A stretch of 46,193 bases of DNA from a virus, in the IMG/VR virus record IMGVR_UViG_3300047551_002877, positions 1-46,193 of that record; one strand, given 5' to 3'. Both the position numbers and the translations under genes were made by a program. Of the stretch, positions 1-8,567 are shown piece by piece. Position 1 is the stretch's first letter, and every line of letters begins with the position of its first letter. A model generated the notes under the pieces. The model was not told the origin of the DNA and made no database searches. It was given only the letters and a program-made list of their open reading frames with translations.

Positions 1-1
1 A

Positions 2-880
2 TTATGTGTTTGCCGAGAGTTTATCGATATATTCTTGAGTACCAATTAAATTCTTAATCAAATATTCTTGAGTTTGCCCAACATCTTCTAGTTTATTGAT
101 TTTATCGTAATCTTGAAGTAACTCTAATCCCTCTCTATAATAAAACCAATCCGCTTCTCTTCTTCCCCCAATCAAAGTGTTTGCGACATTCAACGAATCA
201 AAAATTGAATTTGCAACAACATGCGTAATATTAGATATGTTTCCTGTTACTGGGGATGGTGGATCACCAACATAAATCGTACCTGTTCGTATAGTATTAT
301 TTGCGGTAGCAATATGTGCGAAAATTGTATTGTTGTTTGCTTGTATGTCACTTCCGATAAACAAACTGGTCATACTACCCAAAGCTGGGGATGCATCTAA
401 TATTCCATCGGTAGCATTCAATAGCATTACTAAATCTTTACCTAATGCTATCGATTTGTCATAATCTGGATACTCTACGCTAATATAACTGTCTTCATTA
501 ATATTGGCATCAGCAGCCTGAACACCTGAAATATTATTCGTGTGAGATTTTAAAGCATCAATTTGAATAATCAAATTTGTAGCAACCGTTATTATATTTG
601 CACTCTGAACCGGTATGTCATATTGATTAATTGATGTAAATACATTTTTTAAATTATAAACATTTGCTCTAAGTTGATTTGCAACATTCAAAATAGGATT
701 TTTATAATAGTTTGTAGAAGTTGCTACATTAGAGTTTGCTAAATCTGATATTTGCCAATCTGTTAGTACAATCGGTTTTGTATTTAAAAAGTCTTTCGTT
801 TCATCACTTAAAACGATAGCATCGCCAAATTTTGTTTTGTCGAAGTTGAAATTGAGTCTAGTTGTAAAAATATCTGCCAT
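2..880 (-). CDS. Unknown virion/baseplate-associated protein
   Basis: A 292-residue ORF that ends with TAA two bases into the window and starts one base after the stop of the spike gene, so it belongs to the tail operon read from the late promoter near 5.94 kb. It is rich in Asn, Ala, Thr, Ile and Asp and has no signal peptide or membrane span. The middle region (about residues 60-240) looks like alternating helices and short strands, as in phage structural proteins. I do not recognise a family. Its position directly after the spike gene argues for a baseplate or tail accessory protein (inference). Confidence 0.6.
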   Translation of the reverse strand: MADIFTTRLNFNFDKTKFGDAIVLSDETKDFLNTKPIVLTDWQISDLANSNVATSTNYYKNPILNVANQLRANVYNLKNVFTSINQYDIPVQSANIITVATNLIIQIDALKSHTNNISGVQAADANINEDSYISVEYPDYDKSIALGKDLVMLLNATDGILDASPALGSMTSLFIGSDIQANNNTIFAHIATANNTIRTGTIYVGDPPSPVTGNISNITHVVANSIFDSLNVANTLIGGRREADWFYYREGLELLQDYDKINKLEDVGQTQEYLIKNLIGTQEYIDKLSANT

Positions 881-881
881 A

Positions 882-1712
882 CTATATCATTTTTCTCAAT
901 GGGGTTGAAGATATTCCTTTTGGAACCTTATGTATGTGACTGTTAAACTGCAATCGCATCATCATCATTGTTCCTACAGCATCTTTAACTATTCCACCAT
1001 TTATCAATGGTGAATTTACTGACACAGCAGCATCTACAGTTAGAGGTCTTGCTACTGGCGAACCAACTGCTAGTCCACCAGATTCGGAAACGAATCCCAG
1101 AGGGCCTGCTGTAACTTGAGTTCCGCCGTTGACTTTAGTAACGGCTGTCACCATATCACCAACTATTGATCCTGCAACCTGCAAATCACTATCAACATAA
1201 ACTAAGTCACCAGCGCGAAGATTAATTGTTCCATCAGGAATTAGTGACTCTGGATTTCCTGAATTTAAAGACATTTCAGATAATGAAGTTAATGTAGTTT
1301 CGCCGACGACTGTTTGGATATAGTTCCCTCGAACTTCTTTGTAATAATCACCATCAATTCGTTCGTACTTGTCACCTTTTACGTGAACAACAGAATCGCC
1401 TTCGATTGTAATATTACAGACTCCTTTTATCAATACGTTATTTCTTCCTGCGATAATTTCATAGTTATCTTTGATAACTTTTGTTACCATATCGCCATTG
1501 GAATGCATTTCGAAGAAAGTTCCTTTTCCTTCAGTTTGAGCACCTCCATGCTGAAGACGAATTCTTTCTCTTCCTTTAGTGTCATCCATTTCAAATGAAT
1601 GACCCGATAGAGTCATTTTTACATCATTGAATGGATAAACTGGCGGATTATCTACACTGGCTTCTGATTCTGGTTCAGTCCAGGAATAATCTTTTTCAGG
1701 TTTAGTTGCCAT
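882..1712 (-). CDS. Baseplate central spike, beta-helix part (gp5 C-terminal-like)
   Basis: A 276-residue protein resembling the C-terminal part of T4 gp5, the trimeric beta-helix needle at the tail tip. Residues about 85-150 carry short repeats of the pattern hydrophobic-x-G-x-hydrophobic typical of the gp5/VgrG beta-prism (IKGV, IEGD, VKGD, IDGD, VRGN, VVGE). The first 60 residues are acidic and Pro-rich. No lysozyme domain is visible. Its ATG overlaps the stop of the upstream OB-fold gene (TAATG), so the two are translationally coupled and probably make the two halves of a split gp5-type spike. The C-terminus (HIHKVPKGISSTPLRKMI) may be the tip. Confidence 0.75.
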   Translation of the reverse strand: MATKPEKDYSWTEPESEASVDNPPVYPFNDVKMTLSGHSFEMDDTKGRERIRLQHGGAQTEGKGTFFEMHSNGDMVTKVIKDNYEIIAGRNNVLIKGVCNITIEGDSVVHVKGDKYERIDGDYYKEVRGNYIQTVVGETTLTSLSEMSLNSGNPESLIPDGTINLRAGDLVYVDSDLQVAGSIVGDMVTAVTKVNGGTQVTAGPLGFVSESGGLAVGSPVARPLTVDAAVSVNSPLINGGIVKDAVGTMMMMRLQFNSHIHKVPKGISSTPLRKMI

Positions 1713-2716
1713 TAAATTCTGATTCCTTTTACAGAACTTGATGCAGAAGTAACTGCATTATAAGTTGCTGCGGCTGATGCTGCTGTCGCCGCAATATTTC
1801 CTGTCGTTTCAATTGCAGTATTAAATGTCGCTTTGACTTCCGCAACGGCTTGACTTACTGCGCTAATGTCTCCTCCACCAGGTGTAGAGGATTTAAATAA
1901 TTCAGCAAAACTTAAAGTTAGTGACCTTCTTAATTCTGCTAAACAATCCGCTAAAAGTGCTATCACTCTTTCTGGAAGAGAAAGTATCCACTGAATCATC
2001 TGATTTACTTGTCGAATATAATTATTGATTGCTGCTAAACCAAGATTTACATCATTCAAAAATTTTCTCAATTTTTTCGCCTCACGGGCAACACTCTCCG
2101 CAATCTGTTTAAGTCTTGAAGAAACCCCATCCGGTTGAAAACCGAGAGCCGTTAATATAGCTCTAATACCATTTCGAATGAAGGTCATAAATTCACTAAA
2201 CTTAACTCTAATCCATCCAGCAGCGTTTCTCATCGGTCCAGATATATCGCAAATATGGGTCACATTTTCGTTTGCAACATTAACTGCTGTGCCTGCAACT
2301 TCTCCTCGCGCTAATGGTGATGTTGTGGGTTTGCCTACTGATTTGTTATAAATGTTTGATGCTGCGACAGGCAGTTTATCTATCTGCTCTTTAGTTAATT
2401 CAGCAGAAACATCTTCTCCATTCCAAATTCCCTCTATTTTACCATAAACTACAGGAACTTGTCTATCTCTATCAGTAAAATAACCGATGACAATATCACC
2501 CAAGTTAATACGAATACCTGTGTTCCAATTCATTACCTGAGCCCAAGGCAAATGTTCAGTAGGCAATTCTGCGACATTAAAGGAATGAAATCCGAAACAT
2601 CTTACACGCAGTTTTCCTTTTTTCTCGGGATCGAAAATGTCAACCACTCTTCCGATGAACCAGGTATACCAATTAAGACCAGCAAAATTAGGATCTAAAT
2701 TATTTGCAATGTACAT
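1712..2716 (-). CDS. 5: Baseplate hub OB-fold protein (gp5 N-terminal-like)
   Basis: A 334-residue protein. Residues about 10-100 match the OB-fold of T4 gp5: an FIGRVVDIFDPEKKGKLRVR strand pair, a PWAQV segment and GDIVIGYFTDRDRQVPVVYG, the gp5/VgrG signature that links the hub to the spike. The rest is helical and Ala/Ser-rich (about 165-330), with no lysozyme catalytic motif. In T4 the OB-fold, lysozyme and beta-helix are one polypeptide; here the helix part is the next gene, joined by a one-base stop/start overlap. It lies directly downstream of the gp27-like hub gene, the expected partner. Confidence 0.82.
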   Translation of the reverse strand: MYIANNLDPNFAGLNWYTWFIGRVVDIFDPEKKGKLRVRCFGFHSFNVAELPTEHLPWAQVMNWNTGIRINLGDIVIGYFTDRDRQVPVVYGKIEGIWNGEDVSAELTKEQIDKLPVAASNIYNKSVGKPTTSPLARGEVAGTAVNVANENVTHICDISGPMRNAAGWIRVKFSEFMTFIRNGIRAILTALGFQPDGVSSRLKQIAESVAREAKKLRKFLNDVNLGLAAINNYIRQVNQMIQWILSLPERVIALLADCLAELRRSLTLSFAELFKSSTPGGGDISAVSQAVAEVKATFNTAIETTGNIAATAASAAATYNAVTSASSSVKGIRI

Positions 2717-2723
2717 TTTATTT

Positions 2724-3776
2724 TCAATACGCCTCTAAAGATTCGTTTTGTTGATTCGTGCTTGTATAAACAGTGTCACGATTGTTAGAATCTGTAGCAA
2801 CTTCAATTACAGTTTCGTGCTTTTGATAACTTATAATGTGTCTTGTTGCAATAATTAAATATTTACCGCTTAAAGATTTATCTTCAGTATCTTCCGAAAC
2901 TGCTTTTTCTCCCCGTTTAGGAACAATGAAATTTGCAGTTAATCCGGAAGTTAAATCAAAATTTCCTGGCATTACTATACGAAGTCTTTTCGACATTAAA
3001 TTTCTAAACAAGGCTTCTCTTTGAGCGAGATAATTATAGTTATCATCTGAAACATCAATTGAATATGGATCATTTTCTTTTGTCCAAGAACTAACTTGAT
3101 TCAAAATACTGGTCGGTTGAAACACTACTCTCGAATCATAAGCATTAGTAATTTTTCCAAGTTTATTCGTAATCATTCCTATATTTGGCGTTTTATTAGC
3201 ATGTTGACTCAAAGAGTATATCTTAGAAAAATCCATATCTTTTACAACTAGCGACCTATTATCCATATCGAATCCAAGATACCTAGATCCATATACACCA
3301 GATGTTATGTTTTTGTTTAAATCGAATTGTGACACGACTTCATATTGTCTAGCGCCATACAATTCGTATCTATCATCTTTTAGATTCTTAGGTTGAAAAT
3401 TAATCGTAAAAGATTCCGGAGCTGAAATCATCGTTGAGGATGTAACGAAGTTGTACCCATACTTATTTTCAAAAAACAAGTAAGTTGGTGAACTTATATG
3501 ATTAACTGCTCTTCTACTGCATAGGTTTATAGACTCGATTGGGGAAAAACTAGAAAAAACAATAACTCTATTTCCTAATGATTCTTCAATAACTCCGATC
3601 GATGAATCTTCTACTTGTAAATGTTCTTTTAGTATGTTTCTAACAGTTTTAGAATAAGTTTCTTTATATGATCTTCTTAATTTTAATAATTGTGATAATA
3701 GAAATTCTTCAGAAACAAAATAAAGCATATACGTTTCTGAAGTAGATTCGAAACGATTTTCTGAAAACTCCTTCAT
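2724..3776 (-). CDS. 27: gp27-like baseplate hub, C-terminal frame
   Basis: A 350-residue open frame that is the bulk of a gp27-type hub protein, the trimeric ring holding the spike. Homologous-looking content begins at residue about 12 (SETYMLYFVSEEFLLS), where T4-like hubs normally continue from the sequence found in the overlapping 99-residue frame. The C-terminus (DLTSGLTANFIV, then SLSGKYLIIATRHIISY, then HETVIEVATDS) resembles the last beta domain of gp27. The ATG at 3776 has no convincing ribosome site and lies inside the upstream frame, so I read this as the second part of one protein separated by a +1 frame change rather than as an independent gene. It is followed by the OB-fold gene. 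Confidence 0.72.
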   Translation of the reverse strand: MKEFSENRFESTSETYMLYFVSEEFLLSQLLKLRRSYKETYSKTVRNILKEHLQVEDSSIGVIEESLGNRVIVFSSFSPIESINLCSRRAVNHISSPTYLFFENKYGYNFVTSSTMISAPESFTINFQPKNLKDDRYELYGARQYEVVSQFDLNKNITSGVYGSRYLGFDMDNRSLVVKDMDFSKIYSLSQHANKTPNIGMITNKLGKITNAYDSRVVFQPTSILNQVSSWTKENDPYSIDVSDDNYNYLAQREALFRNLMSKRLRIVMPGNFDLTSGLTANFIVPKRGEKAVSEDTEDKSLSGKYLIIATRHIISYQKHETVIEVATDSNNRDTVYTSTNQQNESLEAY

Positions 3777-4008
3777 CAGAAGTTTTGCTCATTTCAATAA
3801 TAATGGTTTCCGAACCATCAAAAGAAAGTTTATCCGACAATCCTATCGAATCTCGAATTATTATCGTTCCGTTTATACATGGGTATAATATACTATCATA
3901 GATATTAACTTCATCAAAAATGCCAGTGATATCTATTTCACCTATTTTTGAAACGATACTTAATTTTTTTGTCGTGAACTGTGTAGACTGAACAATCCTT
4001 TTATCCAT
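3709..4008 (-). CDS. 27: gp27-like baseplate hub, N-terminal frame (frame-disrupted)
   Basis: A 99-residue frame carrying the N-terminal beta-barrel of a gp27/hub protein (DITGIFDEVNIYDSIL, then GTIIIRDSIGLSDKL, then ETIIIEMSKTSDEGVFRKSF). Hub-like sequence stops at about residue 83 (FRKSFRIY), and the last dozen residues (FRNVYALFCF) look like out-of-frame readthrough. The continuation lies in the +1 frame, overlapping by 68 nt. Its ATG overlaps the end of gene 53, as expected for the tail operon. A small deletion, a sequencing or assembly indel, or recoding could explain the split; a few residues usually present between the halves seem absent. Confidence 0.68.
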   Translation of the reverse strand: MDKRIVQSTQFTTKKLSIVSKIGEIDITGIFDEVNIYDSILYPCINGTIIIRDSIGLSDKLSFDGSETIIIEMSKTSDEGVFRKSFRIYFRNVYALFCF

Positions 4009-4642
4009 TGCTCATTATCTCTCTAAATTCAGTCTCTATTGGTGAAATATATTCAGGTCTGAGAATTTTTATGCTTCTTTTCTTTTCATTTTCATCTATT
4101 TCATACTCATAATAAGTTTTGAATTTTTTACTCACAGTTACCGTGACGGGATTAGAATCAGGAAGAATATACGTATTTGAAGAAACAGAAACGTTTGCAT
4201 ATGTATTTGCATCAATCTGTATTTCGTCAACTGTGACTTCACCGCTCCCAGTCAGAGTTCGAGTTTCAATCATATAATAAGAATGAGTATTTGCTTTAGC
4301 CCATTCGATACCTGTCTGCCCATATGATGTTGCAACATTGGAGTATTTTAAATTGATAGATTCAATTAGAGGCTCATATCCTAAAACCCAATCATTTTTA
4401 ACATCATAAACATCATTCATCTTCAAAATGATCCAATGTTTTTCGGATGAACCATAAACTTTATGCGCTACAACTTCTGGTGTTTCTCCATCTTGAACAT
4501 CATATTCGTAATAAAGAACCGCATTTTCTAAAATGTTTTTATCGAAAGAAAAATTGATAGTTAAATTTGTAATAGAATCTAAACTACCAGAATCATCTAG
4601 ATTGTAGATTGTTTTAGGAAAATAGTTGAAATATTTTGCCAT
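4001..4642 (-). CDS. 53: Baseplate wedge protein gp53
   Basis: A 213-residue homologue of T4 gp53, which joins neighbouring baseplate wedges. The start MAKYFNYFPKTIYN and the motif ETPEVVAHKVYGSSEKHWIILKMN (about residues 52-76, shown in part), a LysM-like segment, are typical of the family. Length is close to T4 gp53 (about 196). Start and stop overlap the neighbouring genes: the ATG abuts the stop of gene 48 at 4642, and the end overlaps the hub ORF start. Gene 53 next to gene 48 and hub genes supports the assignment. Confidence 0.85.
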   Translation of the reverse strand: MAKYFNYFPKTIYNLDDSGSLDSITNLTINFSFDKNILENAVLYYEYDVQDGETPEVVAHKVYGSSEKHWIILKMNDVYDVKNDWVLGYEPLIESINLKYSNVATSYGQTGIEWAKANTHSYYMIETRTLTGSGEVTVDEIQIDANTYANVSVSSNTYILPDSNPVTVTVSKKFKTYYEYEIDENEKKRSIKILRPEYISPIETEFREIMSNG

Positions 4643-5910
4643 TATATGCCTCCCACCACACCTTGCCCCCTAGCAGATCCTTCTCCTTGTTCAGTTTCCC
4701 TACTGTAGTCTGCCTTCGTAACAATTTCTGTTTCCGTGAAGGATAATGTGAGTCTTATACTTACTGGGCTTCCGGTTCGACCTGCGGTAGGAGCATTTTC
4801 TCCAGGAATTTCATATGCAGTAAATCCATTAGGCGCATAATCAACTTGTATGTTTGTTAAAACGCAAGTAGAGATTTTTGGAATATTTGGATTCTGTATA
4901 CCATTATAATAAAACTCAATATCAAATTCTGATGGCGGAACTAAAAAATAACCGGCAGTTCCTTCCGCAATTTCTGGTGCTTGATGAAAATAAAGCCTTT
5001 TTATGATTTGATGTACTTCGGAAGATTCTCTTTCGCTTCTTGGATTAAAAACGAAATCAAATCTAAACGATCTAAAATTTGGTCTTGTATAAATTAATTC
5101 CATCATTGGATTTTGAACCACACCAAAAACGCTCGCAAAAATAGCTTGAACAGAATTTCTACCAAAATTTTCTAAGGCATTCTTAGCGGCTAATCCAATA
5201 AAAGGAGATAAATTAGTGATTGTCTGTTGTCGATCTACTCTACCCTGTGCGTAGTCTGAAACGATAGAACCGAGAGCTGCTCCAGCTGCTATGGGTTCAC
5301 CTCCCATTTCCAAACCGCTATATTGCTGATCATGCGAAAACGCTAATGTATCCGGCATGTAAAGAGCGATGCTATCTTTTGTTCTTTTTACTGTTCGAAG
5401 AAAATTAGCATTGGAAAGAGGTTTTTCTGTAAAAGAACTGCCAACTCCTTGCAGCACATCTCGAACTAAGGGGGATTTGGAGATATTCGATCCTAGAGAT
5501 TCGGCTTTCGCTACTATATTTAAAAGCGTTCTTCCAGCAGCGGTCTGAGTATCAACTTTTGTTCCCCAAGTGTCTGCATCATATTCAGCATATTCCACAT
5601 TTTTTCTCAAATCCGCAACAGTTCCACCAGCAAAAGATCCGGCTGCTTGAAAAATATTCCCAAGGTTTCCGCCAACATTAACTCGACTTTTACTTTTTAA
5701 AATCGACGGAAGATTCTCCGGATCTAGATTCGCAGCATAACTAGACTTTTCTTGGGTGTTTATATGTATCAACATATAATGACCCTTATCGGTACTACCT
5801 ATGTCAATTGGATATTTTAGAACATTTGTCGAAAAATTATCAGAAACATTTCTGAATTTTCTAAATTCATCTCTTACATAACGAATATCTTTGAGGTTGA
5901 ATAGCGACAT
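4642..5910 (-). CDS. 48: Baseplate tail-tube cap/initiator gp48
   Basis: A 422-residue protein with the conserved C-terminal tube-like domain of T4 gp48: ELIYTRPNFRSFRFDFVFNP, then VHQIIKRLYFHQAPE, an F-L-V-P-P-S-E-F stretch and a final LSFTETEIVTKADY strand. The N-terminal half is Ala/Gly-rich with predicted helices. gp48 caps the hub and, with gp54, starts tube polymerisation. It is the first gene of the minus-strand tail operon: 25 nt upstream of its ATG is a perfect late octamer TATAAATA (5935-5942). Confidence is high for the family and slightly lower for gp48 versus a close tube paralogue. Confidence 0.8.
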   Translation of the reverse strand: MSLFNLKDIRYVRDEFRKFRNVSDNFSTNVLKYPIDIGSTDKGHYMLIHINTQEKSSYAANLDPENLPSILKSKSRVNVGGNLGNIFQAAGSFAGGTVADLRKNVEYAEYDADTWGTKVDTQTAAGRTLLNIVAKAESLGSNISKSPLVRDVLQGVGSSFTEKPLSNANFLRTVKRTKDSIALYMPDTLAFSHDQQYSGLEMGGEPIAAGAALGSIVSDYAQGRVDRQQTITNLSPFIGLAAKNALENFGRNSVQAIFASVFGVVQNPMMELIYTRPNFRSFRFDFVFNPRSERESSEVHQIIKRLYFHQAPEIAEGTAGYFLVPPSEFDIEFYYNGIQNPNIPKISTCVLTNIQVDYAPNGFTAYEIPGENAPTAGRTGSPVSIRLTLSFTETEIVTKADYSRETEQGEGSARGQGVVGGI

Positions 5911-5934
5911 ATCCTATCCTAGAAGTTGACTACA

Positions 5935-5942
5935 TATTTATA
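5935..5942 (-). promoter_or_regulatory. T4-type late promoter TATAAATA for the tail operon
   Basis: Exact match to the T4 late -10 octamer on the minus strand, 25 nt upstream of the gene 48 start. It should be read by host RNA polymerase with gp55/gp33 (known for T4). It sits between divergent gene 48 and gene 4. Confidence 0.7.
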
Positions 5943-6391
5943 TGTCATACGGAAAGAACACCTATAAAGGCTGGTTTAAGCCTCAAAACCCCAAAAAATA
6001 CAACGGAAACCCAGAAAATATCATTTATCGATCATCCTGGGAACTTCGTTGCATGAAGTATTTTGATGATCATCCAGAGATTATCTGGTGGTCTTCAGAA
6101 GAATTAGCTATTCCGTATATCTCACCAGTGGATGGTAAACGGCATAGATACTTTCCCGATTTCATCATCAAAGTAAAACGAAAAGACGATACTGTAATGA
6201 CTTATGTGATTGAGGTGAAACCAGAAGCCCAGACTCGAAAACCAGTACAAAGAAAGAAAACTAAGAAGTTCCTACAAGAAGCAGCAACATATGCCATTAA
6301 TCAAATGAAGTGGAAAGCTGCTGATGAATTCTGTCATGAACATGGGTGGCAGTTTAAGATACTGACTGAAAGAGATATTGGTATCATCTGA
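5942..6391 (+). CDS. 4: Head completion nuclease gp4
   Basis: A 149-residue protein matching T4 gp4 (about 150 residues), needed to complete DNA-filled heads before tail joining. The fold is a TnsA/PD-(D/E)XK-like nuclease: IYRSSWELRCMKYFDDHP (E about 32), then PDFIIKVK with the Asp at about residue 72, then VIEVKPEAQ giving the E-x-K catalytic pair at about 90-92. The ATG at 5942 is almost leaderless relative to the divergent late promoter. It heads the plus-strand tail block. Confidence 0.85.
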   Translation: MSYGKNTYKGWFKPQNPKKYNGNPENIIYRSSWELRCMKYFDDHPEIIWWSSEELAIPYISPVDGKRHRYFPDFIIKVKRKDDTVMTYVIEVKPEAQTRKPVQRKKTKKFLQEAATYAINQMKWKAADEFCHEHGWQFKILTERDIGII

Positions 6392-6449
6392 ACCCAGGAC
6401 ACCAATACTTATACAAAAACTACAGAAAAAAGTCGGTTATAATAAGGCA

Positions 6450-6457
6450 AATAAATA
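6450..6457 (+). promoter_or_regulatory. Late-promoter-like octamer AATAAATA
   Basis: One mismatch to TATAAATA, six bases upstream of the ATG at 6463. It is weaker than the perfect octamer at 5935, but orientation and position fit the plus-strand tail genes. A second possible -10 (TATAAT) lies at about 6438-6443. Confidence 0.4.
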
Positions 6458-6462
6458 GCATC

Positions 6463-7041
6463 ATGGCTTACCTAATGGATCGAATCAATCAACAGTTATC
6501 GAAAACTGGGTATCAAGCTCGCTCTCGGCAAGCTAGGGATTGGTTACGCACAAAACTTCCAGACTTGAAACCAACCCCACAAAAACTGATGCAAGATAGA
6601 GAAAGAAAGACTTCATCCCATTTTATTGGGCATATGTACTTTTTCTACTACGATCCAAAAACAAAAGAAACGCTGCCATATTACGATAGGTTCCCTTTGG
6701 TGATACCAATTCAACTATACCCAGACGGTTTTCTAGGGCTGAATTTGCATTATATTCACCCAAAGCAGCGAATCATTCTTTTAGATAAGTTAAGTGAACT
6801 TGCAACAGATAATCGTTTTGATATGCAGACAAGACTCAGAATAAACTATCAAGTTCTAAAAGCGTTTTCTAAAGCATATGAAGCAACACCCTGTGTGAAG
6901 AGATATCTTTCAAATCATGTTCAGTCTAGATTTGTTGAGATATTTGGAGATGAGTGGGATATTGCAGCATTGCTTCCTGTCGAACAATTCGAAAAAGCCT
7001 CTACAAGCAAAGTCTGGGCAGACTCAAGGAAGAAATTCTAA
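6463..7041 (+). CDS. Conserved T4-like myovirus protein, unknown function
   Basis: A 192-residue protein with a basic N-terminus (about 1-45) and a compact aromatic core (HMYFFYYDPKTKETLPYYDR, then FPLVIPIQLYPDGFLGLN, then LHYIHPKQRIILLDKL). The core motif looks like one kept in T4-like phages next to tail-tube genes, but I cannot name its function. No catalytic triad or membrane span is visible. Its TAA overlaps the ATG of gene 54 (TAATG), so the two are coupled, suggesting a virion or tail-assembly role (inference). Confidence 0.6.
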   Translation: MAYLMDRINQQLSKTGYQARSRQARDWLRTKLPDLKPTPQKLMQDRERKTSSHFIGHMYFFYYDPKTKETLPYYDRFPLVIPIQLYPDGFLGLNLHYIHPKQRIILLDKLSELATDNRFDMQTRLRINYQVLKAFSKAYEATPCVKRYLSNHVQSRFVEIFGDEWDIAALLPVEQFEKASTSKVWADSRKKF

Positions 7042-7811
7042 TGTCATTCTTACCACAATTATTTTACTCGAACATAAACGCTAAAGACGGTTTAGCAAGA
7101 CCGAATCGTTTTCAAGTCGTTTTGCCTATACCAAGATACATCAGCGAATATGTCGAGACAAGCGTAATCGAAAGATTGTTAAATTTACCAAACTCCGTAT
7201 TCTCAGATATCACTGCAAGAGTTCTCGGTGATAACGAAACAGGAAAAAGTTTTGATCCAACAATCAGTCGATATCTAGCCTTACAGTGCGAGGCTGCTGA
7301 ATTGCCTGGTAAATCATTACAGACCATAGAAACTAAGATATATGGACCAACATTTCAAGTTCCATACCTAGCAGCATATGGCGACACTTCATTTACATTT
7401 TTATGTACAAATGATTTCTACGAAAGAAAACTTTTCGATAAATGGCTAGAAGCAATCGTCCCGAATGATACAAACAATCCGAGATTCGCTCGTGGAGAAA
7501 AAACGCGATTTCTCACAGACATTAAAATAATTCAGTACAATGATTTCTTTAAACAAATCTATGCTGTAAATTTGATTGATGCTTTTCCGAAAAGTATTAC
7601 TGCACAAAATCTCAGCTGGTCTGAGGATGGTTTTCATAGACTCACTGTTCAGTTTGCTTATCAAAAATATCAAACGATTTACAAGGGAGGATATGATACG
7701 GGAGCGATTGCGGCAGCTCTAGTTGGTGCTGGAATCGCAGGAACACCAACCGGTAAAGCACTACAAGCACTAGCTAAAGGAACATTGTCTGAAGTAAAAC
7801 AAATTTTTTAA
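7041..7811 (+). CDS. 54: Baseplate tail-tube initiator gp54
   Basis: A 256-residue protein when started at the ATG at 7041, which overlaps the previous stop and has AGGAAG eight bases upstream; a start at 6954 would overlap the previous gene by 88 nt and is unlikely. Tube-family features are GPTFQVPYLAAYGDTSFTF, FLCTNDFYERKLFDKWLEAI, then FPKSITAQNLSWSEDGFHRL and an FAYQKYQTIY end. T4 gp54 completes the baseplate and nucleates gp19 tube assembly. Gene 26 follows after 15 nt. Confidence 0.8.
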   Translation: MSFLPQLFYSNINAKDGLARPNRFQVVLPIPRYISEYVETSVIERLLNLPNSVFSDITARVLGDNETGKSFDPTISRYLALQCEAAELPGKSLQTIETKIYGPTFQVPYLAAYGDTSFTFLCTNDFYERKLFDKWLEAIVPNDTNNPRFARGEKTRFLTDIKIIQYNDFFKQIYAVNLIDAFPKSITAQNLSWSEDGFHRLTVQFAYQKYQTIYKGGYDTGAIAAALVGAGIAGTPTGKALQALAKGTLSEVKQIF

Positions 7812-7826
7812 TTATTTGGAGTTTTT

Positions 7827-8567
7827 ATGTTACCAAAAATTGATGTGCCGATTTATGAATTGAAATTGCCTCTTTGCAAAAAGAAAATTAAATTCAGACC
7901 TTTCTTGGTTAAAGAGGAAAAAATATTATTGATGGCAATGGAATCGGATGATCAAGATGCAATATTATTAGCAATCAAACAGATTATCAATAATTGTATT
8001 GTTTCGAAAATCAATATAGATGATTTGCCAATATTAGATTTTGAGTATTTGTTCATGCACTTAAGGGCAAGATCAGTCGGCGAAATGATCGATCTTCAAT
8101 ATAAATGCAATAATGATGTTGGAGAAGAAAATGGGGAAAAAATTAAATGTAATAATCTTGTGAAACTAAGTTTTAATGCTCTTGAAGTCGAACCAGATTT
8201 GAAAAGCGTGAATGAAAAAATTGAACTCACTTCGAATCTTGGTGTTGTGTTGAAGTACCCAACGTTTAAGGGAATTGAAAAACTCAATAGAGAAAATGCT
8301 CCAGCTTCTGCTGCTGAAATTGTAGCGAGAACTATAATTAATTCGATTGATTACATTTATGACAAAGAGAACGTTTATTATGCAAAAGATGTTCCAGAAG
8401 AAGAGTTGATTGAATTTGTTGATAGTTTAACGAGAGAACAGTTTTTGAAGATACAAGAATTTTTCGATAATCTTCCTAAATTAAAAAAAGACCTGTCTTT
8501 CACTTGCCCAAAATGTAAGTATGAAGAACAGATTGTTGTAGAAGGAATCCAAAGTTTTTTCGGATAA
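7827..8567 (+). CDS. 26: gp26-type baseplate hub/tail assembly protein
   Basis: A 246-residue protein of the T4 gp26 family. N-terminal MLPKIDVPIYELKLP, IKFRPFLVKEEKILLMAM and a LEYLFMHLRARSVGE-like segment are characteristic. Two Cys pairs (about residues 89-107, and CPKC at about 229-232 near the end) suggest zinc binding. A clean ribosome site GGAG precedes the ATG. The last codons read through U UUU UUC at 8555-8561, one codon before the UAA: a canonical -1 slippery heptamer leading into the next frame (see 8561-8764). Its place just before the tape measure gene matches that of tail-assembly chaperones in other phages. Confidence 0.82.
   Translation: MLPKIDVPIYELKLPLCKKKIKFRPFLVKEEKILLMAMESDDQDAILLAIKQIINNCIVSKINIDDLPILDFEYLFMHLRARSVGEMIDLQYKCNNDVGEENGEKIKCNNLVKLSFNALEVEPDLKSVNEKIELTSNLGVVLKYPTFKGIEKLNRENAPASAAEIVARTIINSIDYIYDKENVYYAKDVPEEELIEFVDSLTREQFLKIQEFFDNLPKLKKDLSFTCPKCKYEEQIVVEGIQSFFG
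8555..8561 (+). promoter_or_regulatory. Putative -1 ribosomal frameshift heptamer T TTT TTC
   Basis: Zero-frame codons are TTT TTC followed by GGA TAA. Slipping one base back continues in the -1 frame, which is open for 67 codons to 8764. The heptamer fits the X XXY YYZ rule exactly. The product would be about 312 residues. Confidence 0.7.

Noticed and set aside
6954-7811. Longer start for gene 54
   Set aside because: Would overlap the previous gene by 88 nt; the ATG at 7041 has a better ribosome site and stop/start coupling.
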